Shown: one piece after another, positions 1-8,109 of the stretch
Position numbering within the stretch: the first letter of the stretch is position 1
Layout of the letters: the number at the start of each line of letters is the position of its first letter
Assembly (NCBI RefSeq): GCF_003752365.1
Contig: NZ_RJUO01000002.1
Span: 620,001-684,000 of the forward strand
DNA: 64,000 nucleotides
Direction: 5' to 3'
Source: Frondihabitans sp. PhB188
GTDB lineage: Bacteria; Actinomycetota; Actinomycetes; Actinomycetales; Microbacteriaceae
Position numbers and translations under genes: made by a program
The notes under the pieces: generated by a model
The model's database searches: none
What the model saw: the letters and a program-made list of their open reading frames with translations, nothing else
Told to the model about the DNA's origin: nothing

Positions 1-826
1 CTGGCTGCTCGGCCGTCAGGCTCGACGGACTGGCGGCATCGGAGAGGGGCTCGTCGCCGGACTGACCGCGGAGGGTCGACAGGTCGAGGGCCATCGGATG
101 CGGAGACGTGGGAGGCTCGGTCGAGGGGGCAGGAGCGTCGAGTCCCGGCGCATCCTCCGACGCCTCGCGCGGCGCTTCGGACGATGAGACGGCGGCCGCC
201 GTGAACATCGGCTCTGCCACGAGAGGCGTCACGGGCGCCGGCCGAGGCTCCGCATCGGGCGCCGGCGCAGTCGGTGATGCCTCGGGCGCCGTCGCACTCG
301 GTGATGCCCCGGGCTCGACCGGCGAGGGCACCGGCGAGGAACCCGCCGGTGCCGAGGGCGAACCGGACGGAACAGCAGGCGAGCCCGCCGAAGCCGCACG
401 TGAATCCGCCGCGGCGTCCGGAGCCGTCCCCGGGCTCAGGGGCTCAGTCGACGAATCGACGCGGGCCGAATGGCGCGGCGGCCGTGGCTCGCCGAAGAAC
501 GACTCGGCACTGGGAAGCCGCCGGGGCAGGATCTGGATGGTCTGGTAGGTCTCGGGGTCACCCGACTCGGGTGATGCCGACGGTGACGAGACGGAGGGCG
601 CCTGTCCCGACGCCGACTGCCCCGACGCCGGAGAACTCGACGCCGAAGAACCCGACGGCACTGAGTCGGGCGCCACCGGCAGGGCCCGGCGCCCCGACGT
701 CGGAGACCCGGGAACGGGAGAATCAGGTGCAGGAGACCCCTGCCCCGGCACTTCACGCGCAGACTCGCCGTCGGGCCCCGGCGTGGAACGCGGGGGCTGC
801 TCGTCGGGACTGCGCTCGTCGCTCAC
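1..826 (-). CDS. Partial Pro/Ser/Ala-rich protein, N-terminal 275 residues only
   Basis: An open frame begins at a GTG at 826 and runs without a stop off the left edge. Its GTGA overlaps the pyrE stop by four bases, so it should be translationally coupled to pyrE. The visible 275 residues are almost entirely Pro, Ser, Ala, Gly and Glu, with no signal peptide or membrane segment. A slightly more structured island, containing ETYQTIQILPRRLPSAESFF, lies near residues 95-115. This looks like a long disordered N-terminal tail whose folded domain lies outside the window. In related actinobacteria the gene after pyrE can be a membrane-anchored trypsin/PDZ protease with such a tail, but nothing visible here proves that. 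Function unknown. Confidence 0.6.
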   Translation of the reverse strand, partial: MSDERSPDEQPPRSTPGPDGESAREVPGQGSPAPDSPVPGSPTSGRRALPVAPDSVPSGSSASSSPASGQSASGQAPSVSSPSASPESGDPETYQTIQILPRRLPSAESFFGEPRPPRHSARVDSSTEPLSPGTAPDAAADSRAASAGSPAVPSGSPSAPAGSSPVPSPVEPGASPSATAPEASPTAPAPDAEPRPAPVTPLVAEPMFTAAAVSSSEAPREASEDAPGLDAPAPSTEPPTSPHPMALDLSTLRGQSGDEPLSDAASPSSLTAEQP

Positions 827-1374
827 GGCTGCAGCCCGAGGTCTTCCAGGCTGATGGCGGCGAAGTAGGGGTAGCCGGCCTTCTCGATGACCTCTCGGGC
901 GCCTGTCGAACGGTCAACCACGACGGCGACGCCCACGACCTCGGCACCGACCTTCTTCAGAGCCTCGATGGCCTTGAGCGGCGAGCCGCCGGTAGTGGAG
1001 GTGTCCTCGAGCACGATGACGCGCTTGCCGGTCAGCTCCGGGCCCTCGACCTGACGGCCACGGCCGTGGTCTTTGGGCTCCTTGCGCACGACGAACGCGT
1101 CGTAGTCCTTGCCGAGGGCGGCACCCTGGTGCAGCACTGCGGCGGCGATCGGGTCGGCGCCCATCGTCAGCCCGCCCACCGCGAAGACGTCGGGGACGTC
1201 TTCGATGAGGTCGACCATGACCTGGCCGATCAGCGGCGCGACCCGGTGGTCGAGGCTGACCTTGCGCAGATCGACGTAGTACGTCGCCTTCTTGCCGCTG
1301 GTCAGCGTGAAGTCGCCGTGGAAGACGGCAAGGTCACTGATGTAGGAGATGAGCTTCTGGCGTGCATCGGTCAC
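823..1374 (-). CDS. pyrE: Orotate phosphoribosyltransferase
   Basis: Transfers the phosphoribosyl group of PRPP to orotate, giving OMP in cytosolic de novo pyrimidine synthesis. The type I PRTase signature VIVLEDTSTTGG is clear in the second half. The upstream segment FTLTSGKKATYYVDLRKVSL is the orotate/PRPP-binding start typical of PyrE, and the catalytic-loop stretch VVRKEPKDHGRG is present. Length (183 aa) is normal. I chose GTG at 1374 because a TAACAT -10 box (1382-1387) sits seven bases upstream, which implies a leaderless mRNA. The alternative is ATG at 1383, three codons longer but overlapping that box. It is divergent from xthA and coupled to the downstream Pro/Ser-rich gene. Confidence 0.95.
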   Translation of the reverse strand: MTDARQKLISYISDLAVFHGDFTLTSGKKATYYVDLRKVSLDHRVAPLIGQVMVDLIEDVPDVFAVGGLTMGADPIAAAVLHQGAALGKDYDAFVVRKEPKDHGRGRQVEGPELTGKRVIVLEDTSTTGGSPLKAIEALKKVGAEVVGVAVVVDRSTGAREVIEKAGYPYFAAISLEDLGLQP

Positions 1375-1456
1375 GGCGACCATGTTACCCGGGCGCGCGA
1401 TGCGCCCTCCCGGAGTTCTCCACAGGCGCGCGGGGCGCGGTCGAACCGGCCACCCC

Positions 1457-1470
1457 GAGTTCCTGCGCCC
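1457..1470 (+). repeat. Interspersed 14-bp motif GAGTTCCTGCGCCC, copy 1
   Basis: An exact copy of a motif that recurs in several intergenic regions of this window (9672, 60464, and near-exact at 15853, 35852, 35890 and 42545). Here it lies between pyrE and xthA, directly before the TACCGT -10 box of xthA. Function unknown. Confidence 0.6.
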
Positions 1471-1472
1471 GG

Positions 1473-1478
1473 TACCGT
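1473..1478 (+). promoter_or_regulatory. -10 box of xthA (leaderless)
   Basis: TACCGT fits the actinobacterial -10 consensus TANNNT and ends six bases before the xthA ATG. Transcription would then start at or next to the start codon. Confidence 0.55.
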
Positions 1479-1484
1479 GGTGGC

Positions 1485-2324
1485 ATGCGTGTCGCCACCT
1501 GGAACGTCAACTCCATCCGTGCTCGCGCGGGCCGCGTCGTCGACTGGCTGGTCCGCGAAGACGTCGACGTGCTCGGCATGCAGGAGCTCAAGTGCAAGCC
1601 CGAGCAGTTTCCGTTCGACGTGTTCGAGGCGGCGGGCTACGAGGTGCAGATGCACGGGCTGAGCCAGTGGAACGGCGTCGGCTTCGCCAGCCGGCTGCCG
1701 ATGGACGACGTCGAGATCACGTTTCCGACACAGCCCGGCTTCGCCAAGGGAGTCGAGTCGCAGGATGCTCCGAAGGAGGCGCGCGCGATCGGCGTCACTG
1801 TCGACGGCGTGCGCCTCTGGAGCCTCTACGTGCCGAACGGCCGCGAGCTCGACGACCCGCACTACACGTACAAGCTCGACTGGCTCGCCAGGCTCCAGGT
1901 CGAGACGAAGGCCTGGCTGAAGGCGAACCCCGACCAGCCCCTCGCGCTCATGGGCGACTGGAACGTCGCGCCCCTCGACAGCGACGTCTGGGACCCTGCG
2001 GTCTTCGAGGGTCACACCCACACCAGCCCGCCCGAGCGGGCCGCGTTCGACGCGTTCACCGAGCCGGGCCTGCTCAGCGACGTCGTGCGCCCGCGCCTCC
2101 CCGAGGGCTACACCTACTGGGATTACAAGCAGCTGCGCTTCCCGCGCAACGAGGGCATGCGCATCGACTTCATCCTGGGCTCGAAGGCGTTCGCCGACCT
2201 GGTCACGAGCGCGCGCATCGACCGCAACGAGCGCAAGGGCGACGCTCCGAGCGACCACGTGCCGGTGGTCGTCGACCTCGAGGTCGACTCGGGCGACGAC
2301 GACGACCGGCCGATGATCTTCTAG
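1485..2324 (+). CDS. xthA: Exodeoxyribonuclease III
   Basis: AP endonuclease / 3'-5' exonuclease of the exonuclease-endonuclease-phosphatase fold, acting in base-excision repair. Motifs in order: RVATWNVNSIRAR at the N terminus, the metal-binding Glu in MQELKCKPEQFPF, GLSQWNGVGFASR, the catalytic Tyr in SLYVPNGRE, MGDWNVAPLD, and the C-terminal SDHVPVVVDLE with the catalytic His. At 279 aa it is full length. ATG 1485 was chosen because the family start (MRVATWN) is there and a TACCGT -10 box ends six bases upstream. There is no Shine-Dalgarno sequence, which fits a leaderless message. The stop codon lies inside an 18-bp tandem duplication. Confidence 0.96.
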   Translation: MRVATWNVNSIRARAGRVVDWLVREDVDVLGMQELKCKPEQFPFDVFEAAGYEVQMHGLSQWNGVGFASRLPMDDVEITFPTQPGFAKGVESQDAPKEARAIGVTVDGVRLWSLYVPNGRELDDPHYTYKLDWLARLQVETKAWLKANPDQPLALMGDWNVAPLDSDVWDPAVFEGHTHTSPPERAAFDAFTEPGLLSDVVRPRLPEGYTYWDYKQLRFPRNEGMRIDFILGSKAFADLVTSARIDRNERKGDAPSDHVPVVVDLEVDSGDDDDRPMIF

Positions 2325-2354
2325 ACAGGCGCTGCCTTCTAGACAGGCGCGGCC
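2319..2354 (+). repeat. 18-bp tandem duplication spanning the xthA stop codon
   Basis: Two copies of TTCTAGACAGGCGCKGCC (2319-2336 and 2337-2354) differ at one base. The first copy contains the xthA stop TAG. The partial start of a third copy (TTCCAG) follows. It looks like a local replication-slippage duplication. Confidence 0.75.
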
Positions 2355-2367
2355 TTCCAGCCCGCTC

Positions 2368-3294
2368 CTACTTCAGCAGCGCGGCGACCAGCACGAGGGC
2401 GGGGACAGCCGCGATCGTCGTGATCAGCACCGTGTCGCGGGCCACGGCGACCCCGACCCCGTAGCGCTGCGCGTAGTTGAACGCGTTCTGCGCGCTGGGC
2501 AGCCCTGCCAGCACGACCGTCACGAACAGCTGCTCGTGCGAGAAGTCGAAGACGAACGCGCCCAGGATCCACGCCACGAGCGGCATCACGACAATCTTGA
2601 GTGCGCTCTCGAGCACGATCTCGCCCCGCGCCGAGCCGGCCTGCAGCGGCTTCTGGCCGTGCAGCGACATGCCGAACGAAATCAGCACGACCGGCACCGC
2701 CGCGGCCCCGATGAGCGCGAAGGGCTCGAGCACGTCGTCCGGGATCCTGACCTCGAAGACCGAGCACAGCACGCCGAGCAGCGATGCGATCAGCAGCGGG
2801 TTGCGAAAGGGGGTGGTGACCGTCTTCAGCAGGCTTCCGCGGGGCCCGGTGGCCGTCGTGATGTCCATGATGGTCAGCACGATCGGCGTCAGAACCAGCA
2901 GCTGGAAGAGCAGCACCGGCGCGACGTAGGTCGCGCTGCCGAGCACGTAGACGGCGACCGGCAGGCCGATGTTGTTCGCGTTGACGTAGGCGCCCGCCAT
3001 CGTCCCCATCGCGGTCTCGGGCACGGATCGCCTCCACACCAGGCGCAGCACGACGATCGAGATGGCGCCGGCGAACAGCGCCGAGATGGTCGAGACGACG
3101 AGCACCGGCGAGAACAGCACGTTCACGTCGGCCTTCGAGATGTTCACGAACAGCAGGCACGGCGTGAGCACGAAGAAGACGAGCTGGCTCAGCACGCGGT
3201 GCCCCTGCGGGCCGAGCAGGTCGATGCGGCCGACGACGTAGCCGATCGCGATGACGGTGCCGATGATCCCGAACCCGATCAGCACTCCGCCCAT
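2368..3294 (-). CDS. AEC-family (auxin efflux carrier / malonate-type) transporter
   Basis: Integral membrane secondary transporter of the AEC family, about ten hydrophobic segments over 308 aa. The family signatures are visible: a central AGAYVNANNIGLPVAVYVLG stretch, and a C-terminal half repeating the fold with GLPSAQNAFNYAQRYG. Substrates in this family include malonate, other dicarboxylates and auxin-like weak acids. None can be assigned here. Start ATG 3294 is taken rather than in-frame codons further upstream because a CAGACT -10-like box lies six bases before it and the hydrophobic protein begins immediately (MGGVLIGFGIIG). It is divergent from the hydrolase gene with a 55-bp shared promoter region. 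Confidence 0.85.
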   Translation of the reverse strand: MGGVLIGFGIIGTVIAIGYVVGRIDLLGPQGHRVLSQLVFFVLTPCLLFVNISKADVNVLFSPVLVVSTISALFAGAISIVVLRLVWRRSVPETAMGTMAGAYVNANNIGLPVAVYVLGSATYVAPVLLFQLLVLTPIVLTIMDITTATGPRGSLLKTVTTPFRNPLLIASLLGVLCSVFEVRIPDDVLEPFALIGAAAVPVVLISFGMSLHGQKPLQAGSARGEIVLESALKIVVMPLVAWILGAFVFDFSHEQLFVTVVLAGLPSAQNAFNYAQRYGVGVAVARDTVLITTIAAVPALVLVAALLK

Positions 3295-3300
3295 CCGTCT

Positions 3301-3343
3301 AGTCTGCCTGAGCGGCGAGCTCCGGCCGGTCGTGCCGTAGGTT
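3301..3343. promoter_or_regulatory. Divergent leaderless promoters
   Basis: For the minus-strand transporter, CAGACT (complement of 3301-3306) lies six bases before ATG 3294. For the plus-strand hydrolase, TAGGTT (3338-3343) lies six bases before ATG 3350. Both fit the leaderless TANNNT-N6-ATG layout. Confidence 0.45.
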
Positions 3344-3349
3344 GTGACC

Positions 3350-4180
3350 ATGGCTGAGACGGAGTTCAACGGCGCGACCTTCCACTACGAGCTGCACGAG
3401 CCCGAGAACGCAGGGGCGCAGGAACTCCGCGCAGTCGTCCTCATCCACGCCGGAGTGGCGAGCCTCCGCATGTGGGAGCCTCTCGCCGTGCCGCTCGCGA
3501 GCACCCGCCGCGTGCTCCGCTACGACACCCGCGGCTTCGGCGAGACCACCACCGCCGACGTGCGCTTCTCGGATGTCGACGACCTCGTCGCGGTGATGGA
3601 CGCAGCAGGAATCGACCGCGCGGTGCTCGTGGGCGCCTCCCGGGGCGGGCGCATCGCCATCGACGCCGCCCTCGAGCACCCCGACCGCGTCACCGGGCTC
3701 GTGACGATCGGCTCGAACCCGTCGGGCTTCCCCGAGGTCGACCTGACCGAGCGCGAGAACGAGCTGTTCGACGAGCTGGACGACCTGCTTGCACGCGGCG
3801 AGAACGAGAAGCTGAACCGGCGGGAGGCGGAGCTGTGGGCGGCGGGGCCCACGAGGGACGTGCTCGAGCTGGATCCCGAGTTCCTGCGCCTGGCCTCCGA
3901 GCTCAACGCCGACAACCTGAAGCGCTTCGCCGACCAGGCCACGCCCGTGCCGCTGGAGTCGCCGGCGTACTACCGGACTGTCGACATCGAGGTGCCGACG
4001 CTGGTCGTGGTCGGCGAGCACGACCTGTCGGGCGAGCTCGCGGCGGCGGAGTACCTGCTGTCGACGGTGCCGAACTCGTCGGGTGCACGCTTTCCGGACT
4101 CGGCGCACCTGCCGAGCGTCGAGCGGCCGCAGGAGTTCGAGCGCGTCCTGACGGAATGGCTGAGCGAGAACTCCCTCTGA
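3350..4180 (+). CDS. Alpha/beta-fold hydrolase
   Basis: A 276-aa soluble alpha/beta hydrolase. Visible elements in order: oxyanion-side strand VVLIHAGVASLRMWEPLA, RYDTRGFGETT, the nucleophile elbow VGASRGGR (G-A-S-R-G), the acid loop VVVGEHDLSGE, and the catalytic His in SAHLPSVERPQEF. The architecture is close to 3-oxoadipate enol-lactonase/haloperoxidase-like hydrolases, but the substrate cannot be told from sequence. The start ATG 3350 fits a TAGGTT -10 box six bases upstream; GTG 3344 is the alternative. An exact reverse-orientation copy of the 14-bp interspersed motif lies inside the gene at 3414-3427, encoding GAQEL. Confidence 0.85.
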   Translation: MAETEFNGATFHYELHEPENAGAQELRAVVLIHAGVASLRMWEPLAVPLASTRRVLRYDTRGFGETTTADVRFSDVDDLVAVMDAAGIDRAVLVGASRGGRIAIDAALEHPDRVTGLVTIGSNPSGFPEVDLTERENELFDELDDLLARGENEKLNRREAELWAAGPTRDVLELDPEFLRLASELNADNLKRFADQATPVPLESPAYYRTVDIEVPTLVVVGEHDLSGELAAAEYLLSTVPNSSGARFPDSAHLPSVERPQEFERVLTEWLSENSL

Positions 4181-4224
4181 CGGGCTAGCAGGGTCCACCG
4201 GGCGGGGGATTCCGTTGTCAGAGG

Positions 4225-4240
4225 TGTGACATACCATGTG
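4225..4240 (+). promoter_or_regulatory. 16-bp promoter element TGTGACATACCATGTG before the PBP gene
   Basis: It contains a TACCAT -10 box (4232-4237) seven bases before ATG 4245. The same 16 bases recur with one change (C to T) at 24052-24067, upstream of a large surface-protein gene. Confidence 0.4.
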
Positions 4241-4244
4241 ACCC

Positions 4245-6440
4245 ATGCCCCACGAGCCTCACCGCCTCCGTTCAGCCCTCACCGCCCTGGCCGGCTTCAT
4301 CGCGCTCAGCGCCGTCGCCGGACTGCTAGTGTCGGTCGGCGTCGCGCCCGGAGTGGTGGTCGCCGGCCGAGCCGCAGGTGCCGCCGCGACGACGTTCGAC
4401 AGCATCCCCGAGTTCATCGAGATCCAGAAGCTCCAGCAGCGCAACGTGCTCTATGCCGAGCGCGGCGGCGAGCAGGTGCCGTTCGCGACGCTGTACAGCG
4501 AGAACCGGGTCACGGTCGGCTGGGACGACGTGGCCCAGACGGTGAAAGACGCGGCCGTCGCCGGCGAGGACCACGGCTTCTACGAGCACGGCGCCGTCGA
4601 CCTGACGTCTCTCGCCCGGGCCGCCGCCGGCAGCGCGCTGTCGCGAGAGCTCGGCGCGGCTGGCGGAGGGTCCACGCTGACCATGCAGCTCGTCCGCAAC
4701 ATCCTCGTCGCCCAGGCGGAGGCGCTCGACGACCCGGCCGAGCGCAAAGCCGCCTACAAGAAGGCCACCGAGCTCAGCACCTCGCGCAAGATCGCCGAGA
4801 TGAAGTTCGCGATCGGCCTCGAGAAGCGCTACACCAAAGACGAGATCCTGCTCGCGTACCTCAACATCGCGTACTTCGGCGACAACACCTACGGCGTCGA
4901 GGCCGCCAGCCAGCGCTACTTCGGCAAGAACGCCAAGGCGCTGGCGCCGTCCGAGGCGGCGAGCCTCGTCGCGACGGTGCAGAACCCCGAGAGGCGCAAC
5001 CTGTCGAGCGCCTCGCACTACAAGGCCAACAAGGCGCGGCGCGACGTGATCCTGGAGGCGATGCATGAGCACGGAAAGATCTCGGCCGCCACCCTCGGGA
5101 AGGCGAAGGCCAAGACGGTCCGGTCGTCAGTGCATCTCACCTCGGCGACGCAGGGCTGCCTCGCGGTCGGCGAGATCGGCGCCCGGCAGTGGTGCGACCT
5201 GATCCGGCGCATGGTCAAGACGATGCCCGCCCTCGGCGAGACGACCACCGAGCGCGAGCACAACTGGCGGCTCGGGGGCTACGAGATCCACACCACCCTC
5301 GACCTCGACCTCACGGCGACAGCCAAGCAGCAGGTCGACACCTACGCTCCCAAAGACGAGGTGCGGTACGACCTGGGCGGTGTCGTCGTCTCGGTCGAGG
5401 CTGATTCGGGCCGCGTGATCGTGATGACCCAGAACAAGGACTTCGACGACACCCGCGACGGCGGCGGCCCGACCACGACCGCCGTCAACTACGCGGTCGA
5501 TCAGAAGTGGGGCAGCTCGACCGGGTTCCAGCCCGGGTCGACGTACAAGCCCTTCACGCTCATCGACTGGCTGAACAAGGGCCACCTGCTCGGCGAGACC
5601 GTGAACGCCACCCCGCGCGACTTCAGCCCGATGCGCATCTGCGGCGCGGCCGACTTCACGACCTTCGACCCGAAGAACGACGACTTCGGCAACCCCGGCA
5701 CGGTCACCGCCCGCCAGGCGACGGCCCGCTCGATCAACACCGCCTTCGCCGCGATGGCGCAGAAGCTCGACCTCTGCGACATCCGCGACGTCGCCGCATC
5801 GCTCGGCGTCCACGCCGCCGACGGAGCCGATCTCGTCGCGTACCCGTCGTCGGTGATCGGCTCGGGCAACACGGTCGCACCGGTCACGATGGCCGCCGCG
5901 TTCGCGGGTATCGCCAACGGCGGCGTCTACTGCGAGCCGATCTACATCGACTCGATCGTCGACGGCGACGGGAAGAAGCTGGCCGGGCACCGGTCGCACT
6001 GCGAGCGGGTCATGGACGCCGGCGTCGCGGCCAAGGTCGCGTCGGCGATGCAGGGGGTCTTCACGGGCGGCACCGCGACGTCGGCCAACCCGCGCGACGG
6101 CGTGCCGATCCTGGGCAAGACCGGCACGACGGACCACGCCGAGCAGACCTGGCTCGTCGGCGGCTCGAGCAAGGTCGTCACCGCCTCCTGGGTCGGCAAC
6201 ATCTCGGGCCACCAGAACCAGTACCGGATCTACGGCGGGTACGGCGCGATGAACCAGCAGCGGCTCACCATCTGGCGGAACGTCCAGGCGCGCATCAACG
6301 CTGTCTACGGTGGCGACGCGTTCGCCGCTCCCGCACCCGAGTACATCGCTCCGCCGCCAGCGCCGCCCCGCGCTGACGACGCCGACGACGACGCGCCGCC
6401 CGCCGACGACACCGGGAGGTCCGACTCGGCGGAGGAATGA
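4245..6440 (+). CDS. Class A penicillin-binding protein (transglycosylase/transpeptidase)
   Basis: Bifunctional peptidoglycan synthase, 731 aa, anchored by an N-terminal membrane segment (residues about 12-45). The GT51 glycosyltransferase domain follows, with catalytic Glu in GEDHGFYEHGAVDL (E108) and GGGSTLTMQLVRN. The transpeptidase domain has the SxxK nucleophile in PGSTYKPF (S432), a central GSGNTVAPVTMA and the KTGT box GKTGTTDH (K625). The tail is Pro/Asp-rich and disordered, ending in short Asp/Ala runs. It polymerises lipid II and cross-links stem peptides outside the membrane. The start has no Shine-Dalgarno sequence but a TACCAT -10 box seven bases upstream, so the mRNA may be leaderless. 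The aldolase gene follows, either overlapping or separated by 32 bases. Confidence 0.95.
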   Translation: MPHEPHRLRSALTALAGFIALSAVAGLLVSVGVAPGVVVAGRAAGAAATTFDSIPEFIEIQKLQQRNVLYAERGGEQVPFATLYSENRVTVGWDDVAQTVKDAAVAGEDHGFYEHGAVDLTSLARAAAGSALSRELGAAGGGSTLTMQLVRNILVAQAEALDDPAERKAAYKKATELSTSRKIAEMKFAIGLEKRYTKDEILLAYLNIAYFGDNTYGVEAASQRYFGKNAKALAPSEAASLVATVQNPERRNLSSASHYKANKARRDVILEAMHEHGKISAATLGKAKAKTVRSSVHLTSATQGCLAVGEIGARQWCDLIRRMVKTMPALGETTTEREHNWRLGGYEIHTTLDLDLTATAKQQVDTYAPKDEVRYDLGGVVVSVEADSGRVIVMTQNKDFDDTRDGGGPTTTAVNYAVDQKWGSSTGFQPGSTYKPFTLIDWLNKGHLLGETVNATPRDFSPMRICGAADFTTFDPKNDDFGNPGTVTARQATARSINTAFAAMAQKLDLCDIRDVAASLGVHAADGADLVAYPSSVIGSGNTVAPVTMAAAFAGIANGGVYCEPIYIDSIVDGDGKKLAGHRSHCERVMDAGVAAKVASAMQGVFTGGTATSANPRDGVPILGKTGTTDHAEQTWLVGGSSKVVTASWVGNISGHQNQYRIYGGYGAMNQQRLTIWRNVQARINAVYGGDAFAAPAPEYIAPPPAPPRADDADDDAPPADDTGRSDSAEE

Positions 6441-6472
6441 GCCGTGTCGGCAAAGTGAGGGAGACTGGAGGG

Positions 6473-7528
6473 GTGAGCCAGCTGCACGATCCCGCCCTCC
6501 ACTCCTTCGCCTCTGACAACTACTCCGGCGCCCACGCCGAGGTGATCCAGGCCTTGGCCGATGCCAACGGCGGGCACGTCGGGTCGTACGGGGCCGATCC
6601 CTACACGGCACGCTTCTCGGAGCTCGTCGTGCAGCACTTCGGTGAAGGTTCGACCGTGCACCCCGTCCTCACCGGCACCGGTGCGAACGTCGTCGCCCTC
6701 CAGGCCCTCGTGCCCCGCTGGGGTGCGGTCATCTGCGCAGCCACTGCGCACATCTACACCGATGAGGGCGGAGCGCCCGAGCGGCTCGGCGGCATCAAGC
6801 TGCTGACGGTGCCGACGACCGACGGCAAGCTCACACCCGATCTCATCGACCGGCAGGCCTACGGCTGGGGCGATCAGCAGCGCCCGCAGCCCCTCGCCGT
6901 CTCGATCACGCAGACGACCGAGATGGGCACGGCCTACAGCGTCTCCGAGATCCGCGCCATCACGCAGCACGCTCACTCGCTCGGAATGAAGGTCCACCTC
7001 GACGGCGCTCGAATCGCGAACGCGGCAGCGACGACCGGCGCGACGCTGCAGCAGTTCACGCGCGACGCGGGCGTCGACGCCGTGTCGTTCGGCGGCACCA
7101 AGAACGGCCTGATCTTCGGCGAGTCGGTCGTCGTCCTCACCGACGACGAGCTCCCCGGCGTCACCTACATCCGCAAGATGGACGCCCAGCTGGCCTCGAA
7201 GATGCGCTTCGTCTCGGCTCAGTTCGTCGCTGTGCTCGAGGGCGACCTCTGGCTGCGGTCAGCGCAGCACTCCAACGCGATGGCGCAGAGGCTTCGCGAC
7301 GCGCTCGTGGAGCTCCCCGGCGTCGAGGTGACGCAGCCGGTCGAGGCGAACGCCGTCTTCGCGATCCTGCCGAGGCACGTCATCGAGCCCGTCCGCGCCG
7401 AGCACCGCTTCTACGACTGGAACCGGTCGACCGGCGAGGTCCGGCTCATGTGCTCCTTCGACACCACCGAGGCACACGTCGACGCCCTCGCCGAGTCGAT
7501 CCGCCGTGAGATCGAGTCGGCCCCGTGA
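6473..7528 (+). CDS. ltaE: Low-specificity threonine aldolase (PLP fold type I)
   Basis: Cleaves L-threonine or L-allo-threonine to glycine and acetaldehyde. The hallmark N terminus FASDNYSGAHAEV, the glycine-rich TGTGANVVAL, the cofactor-contacting KVHLDGARIANA and the PLP lysine in SFGGTKNGL (about residue 210) are all present. GTG 6473 is preferred because the family normally begins about ten residues before FASDN and a GAGGGAG ribosome site lies about nine bases upstream. ATG 6437, which overlaps the PBP stop as ATGA, would add twelve unrelated residues. The gene is followed by a membrane-protein gene overlapping by GTGA, so these two should be co-translated. Confidence 0.92.
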   Translation: MSQLHDPALHSFASDNYSGAHAEVIQALADANGGHVGSYGADPYTARFSELVVQHFGEGSTVHPVLTGTGANVVALQALVPRWGAVICAATAHIYTDEGGAPERLGGIKLLTVPTTDGKLTPDLIDRQAYGWGDQQRPQPLAVSITQTTEMGTAYSVSEIRAITQHAHSLGMKVHLDGARIANAAATTGATLQQFTRDAGVDAVSFGGTKNGLIFGESVVVLTDDELPGVTYIRKMDAQLASKMRFVSAQFVAVLEGDLWLRSAQHSNAMAQRLRDALVELPGVEVTQPVEANAVFAILPRHVIEPVRAEHRFYDWNRSTGEVRLMCSFDTTEAHVDALAESIRREIESAP

Positions 7529-7941
7529 GCATCCCCACCCCCGACCGCCCGCTCGACGAGCGGCTCCCCGATGGAGCCGTGGCCACCACCCGCCTGGCGG
7601 GCCGGTACCCGGGCCGGCACCACCCGCGCAAGGGCGACCTCGTCGCGACGGTCGTGTTCACGGCGATCCTCTACTTCATCGCCGTCGTCTACGAGATCAC
7701 CGGGGCGGCACGAGCGGCCGAGCCGCAGTACTCGGTCGACGGCACGGCTCTGGCGAACACCCTGACGATCGCCGTGCCGATCATCCTCGCCGTCTTCGCG
7801 ACGGTGTTCTCGGCGCTGTTCGTGCTGCGCCGCGTGCCGACGTTCTGGCTGCCGATCGTCGCCGCGATCCTGATCGTCGCCCTGTACTCGGTGACAGAAG
7901 ACATGCTCGACTCGGCCGTGCTCGGCAGCCTGACACCCTGA
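7525..7941 (+). CDS. Small membrane protein, three predicted TM segments
   Basis: A 138-aa protein starting at a GTG that overlaps the aldolase stop by four bases. The first about 38 residues are cytosolic and Arg/His/Pro-rich. Three hydrophobic stretches follow (about residues 40-58, 78-100 and 104-125), separated by a short outside loop and an RRVPTF turn. I do not recognise the family; similar short proteins are common conserved hypotheticals in this group. The stop codon lies within the first copy of a 16-bp tandem repeat. Function unknown. Confidence 0.75.
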   Translation: MSIPTPDRPLDERLPDGAVATTRLAGRYPGRHHPRKGDLVATVVFTAILYFIAVVYEITGAARAAEPQYSVDGTALANTLTIAVPIILAVFATVFSALFVLRRVPTFWLPIVAAILIVALYSVTEDMLDSAVLGSLTP

Positions 7942-7984
7942 CGGACCAAGAGCCTGACGGACCGAGACCCTGACGGACCGAGAC
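7937..7984 (+). repeat. Three 16-bp tandem repeats spanning a stop codon
   Basis: CCTGACGGACCRAGAS occurs three times head-to-tail (7937-7952, 7953-7968, 7969-7984). The last two copies are identical. The stop TGA of the upstream membrane-protein gene is inside copy 1. Confidence 0.8.
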
Positions 7985-8109
7985 CCGGCCACCACGAGAA
8001 AGTCGATGCGTCGGCATATTCACCGGGCGTAGCCTGTTGCACGAAGCAGCACTCCTCGACGGCGAGGAGAACCACACCCCGTTCCACCGTCGGCGTCGAG
8101 GAGACAGCT

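Noticed and set aside
4226-5068. Alternative plus-strand frame overlapping the PBP gene start
   Set aside because: Arg-rich out-of-frame translation of the PBP gene with no recognisable domain.
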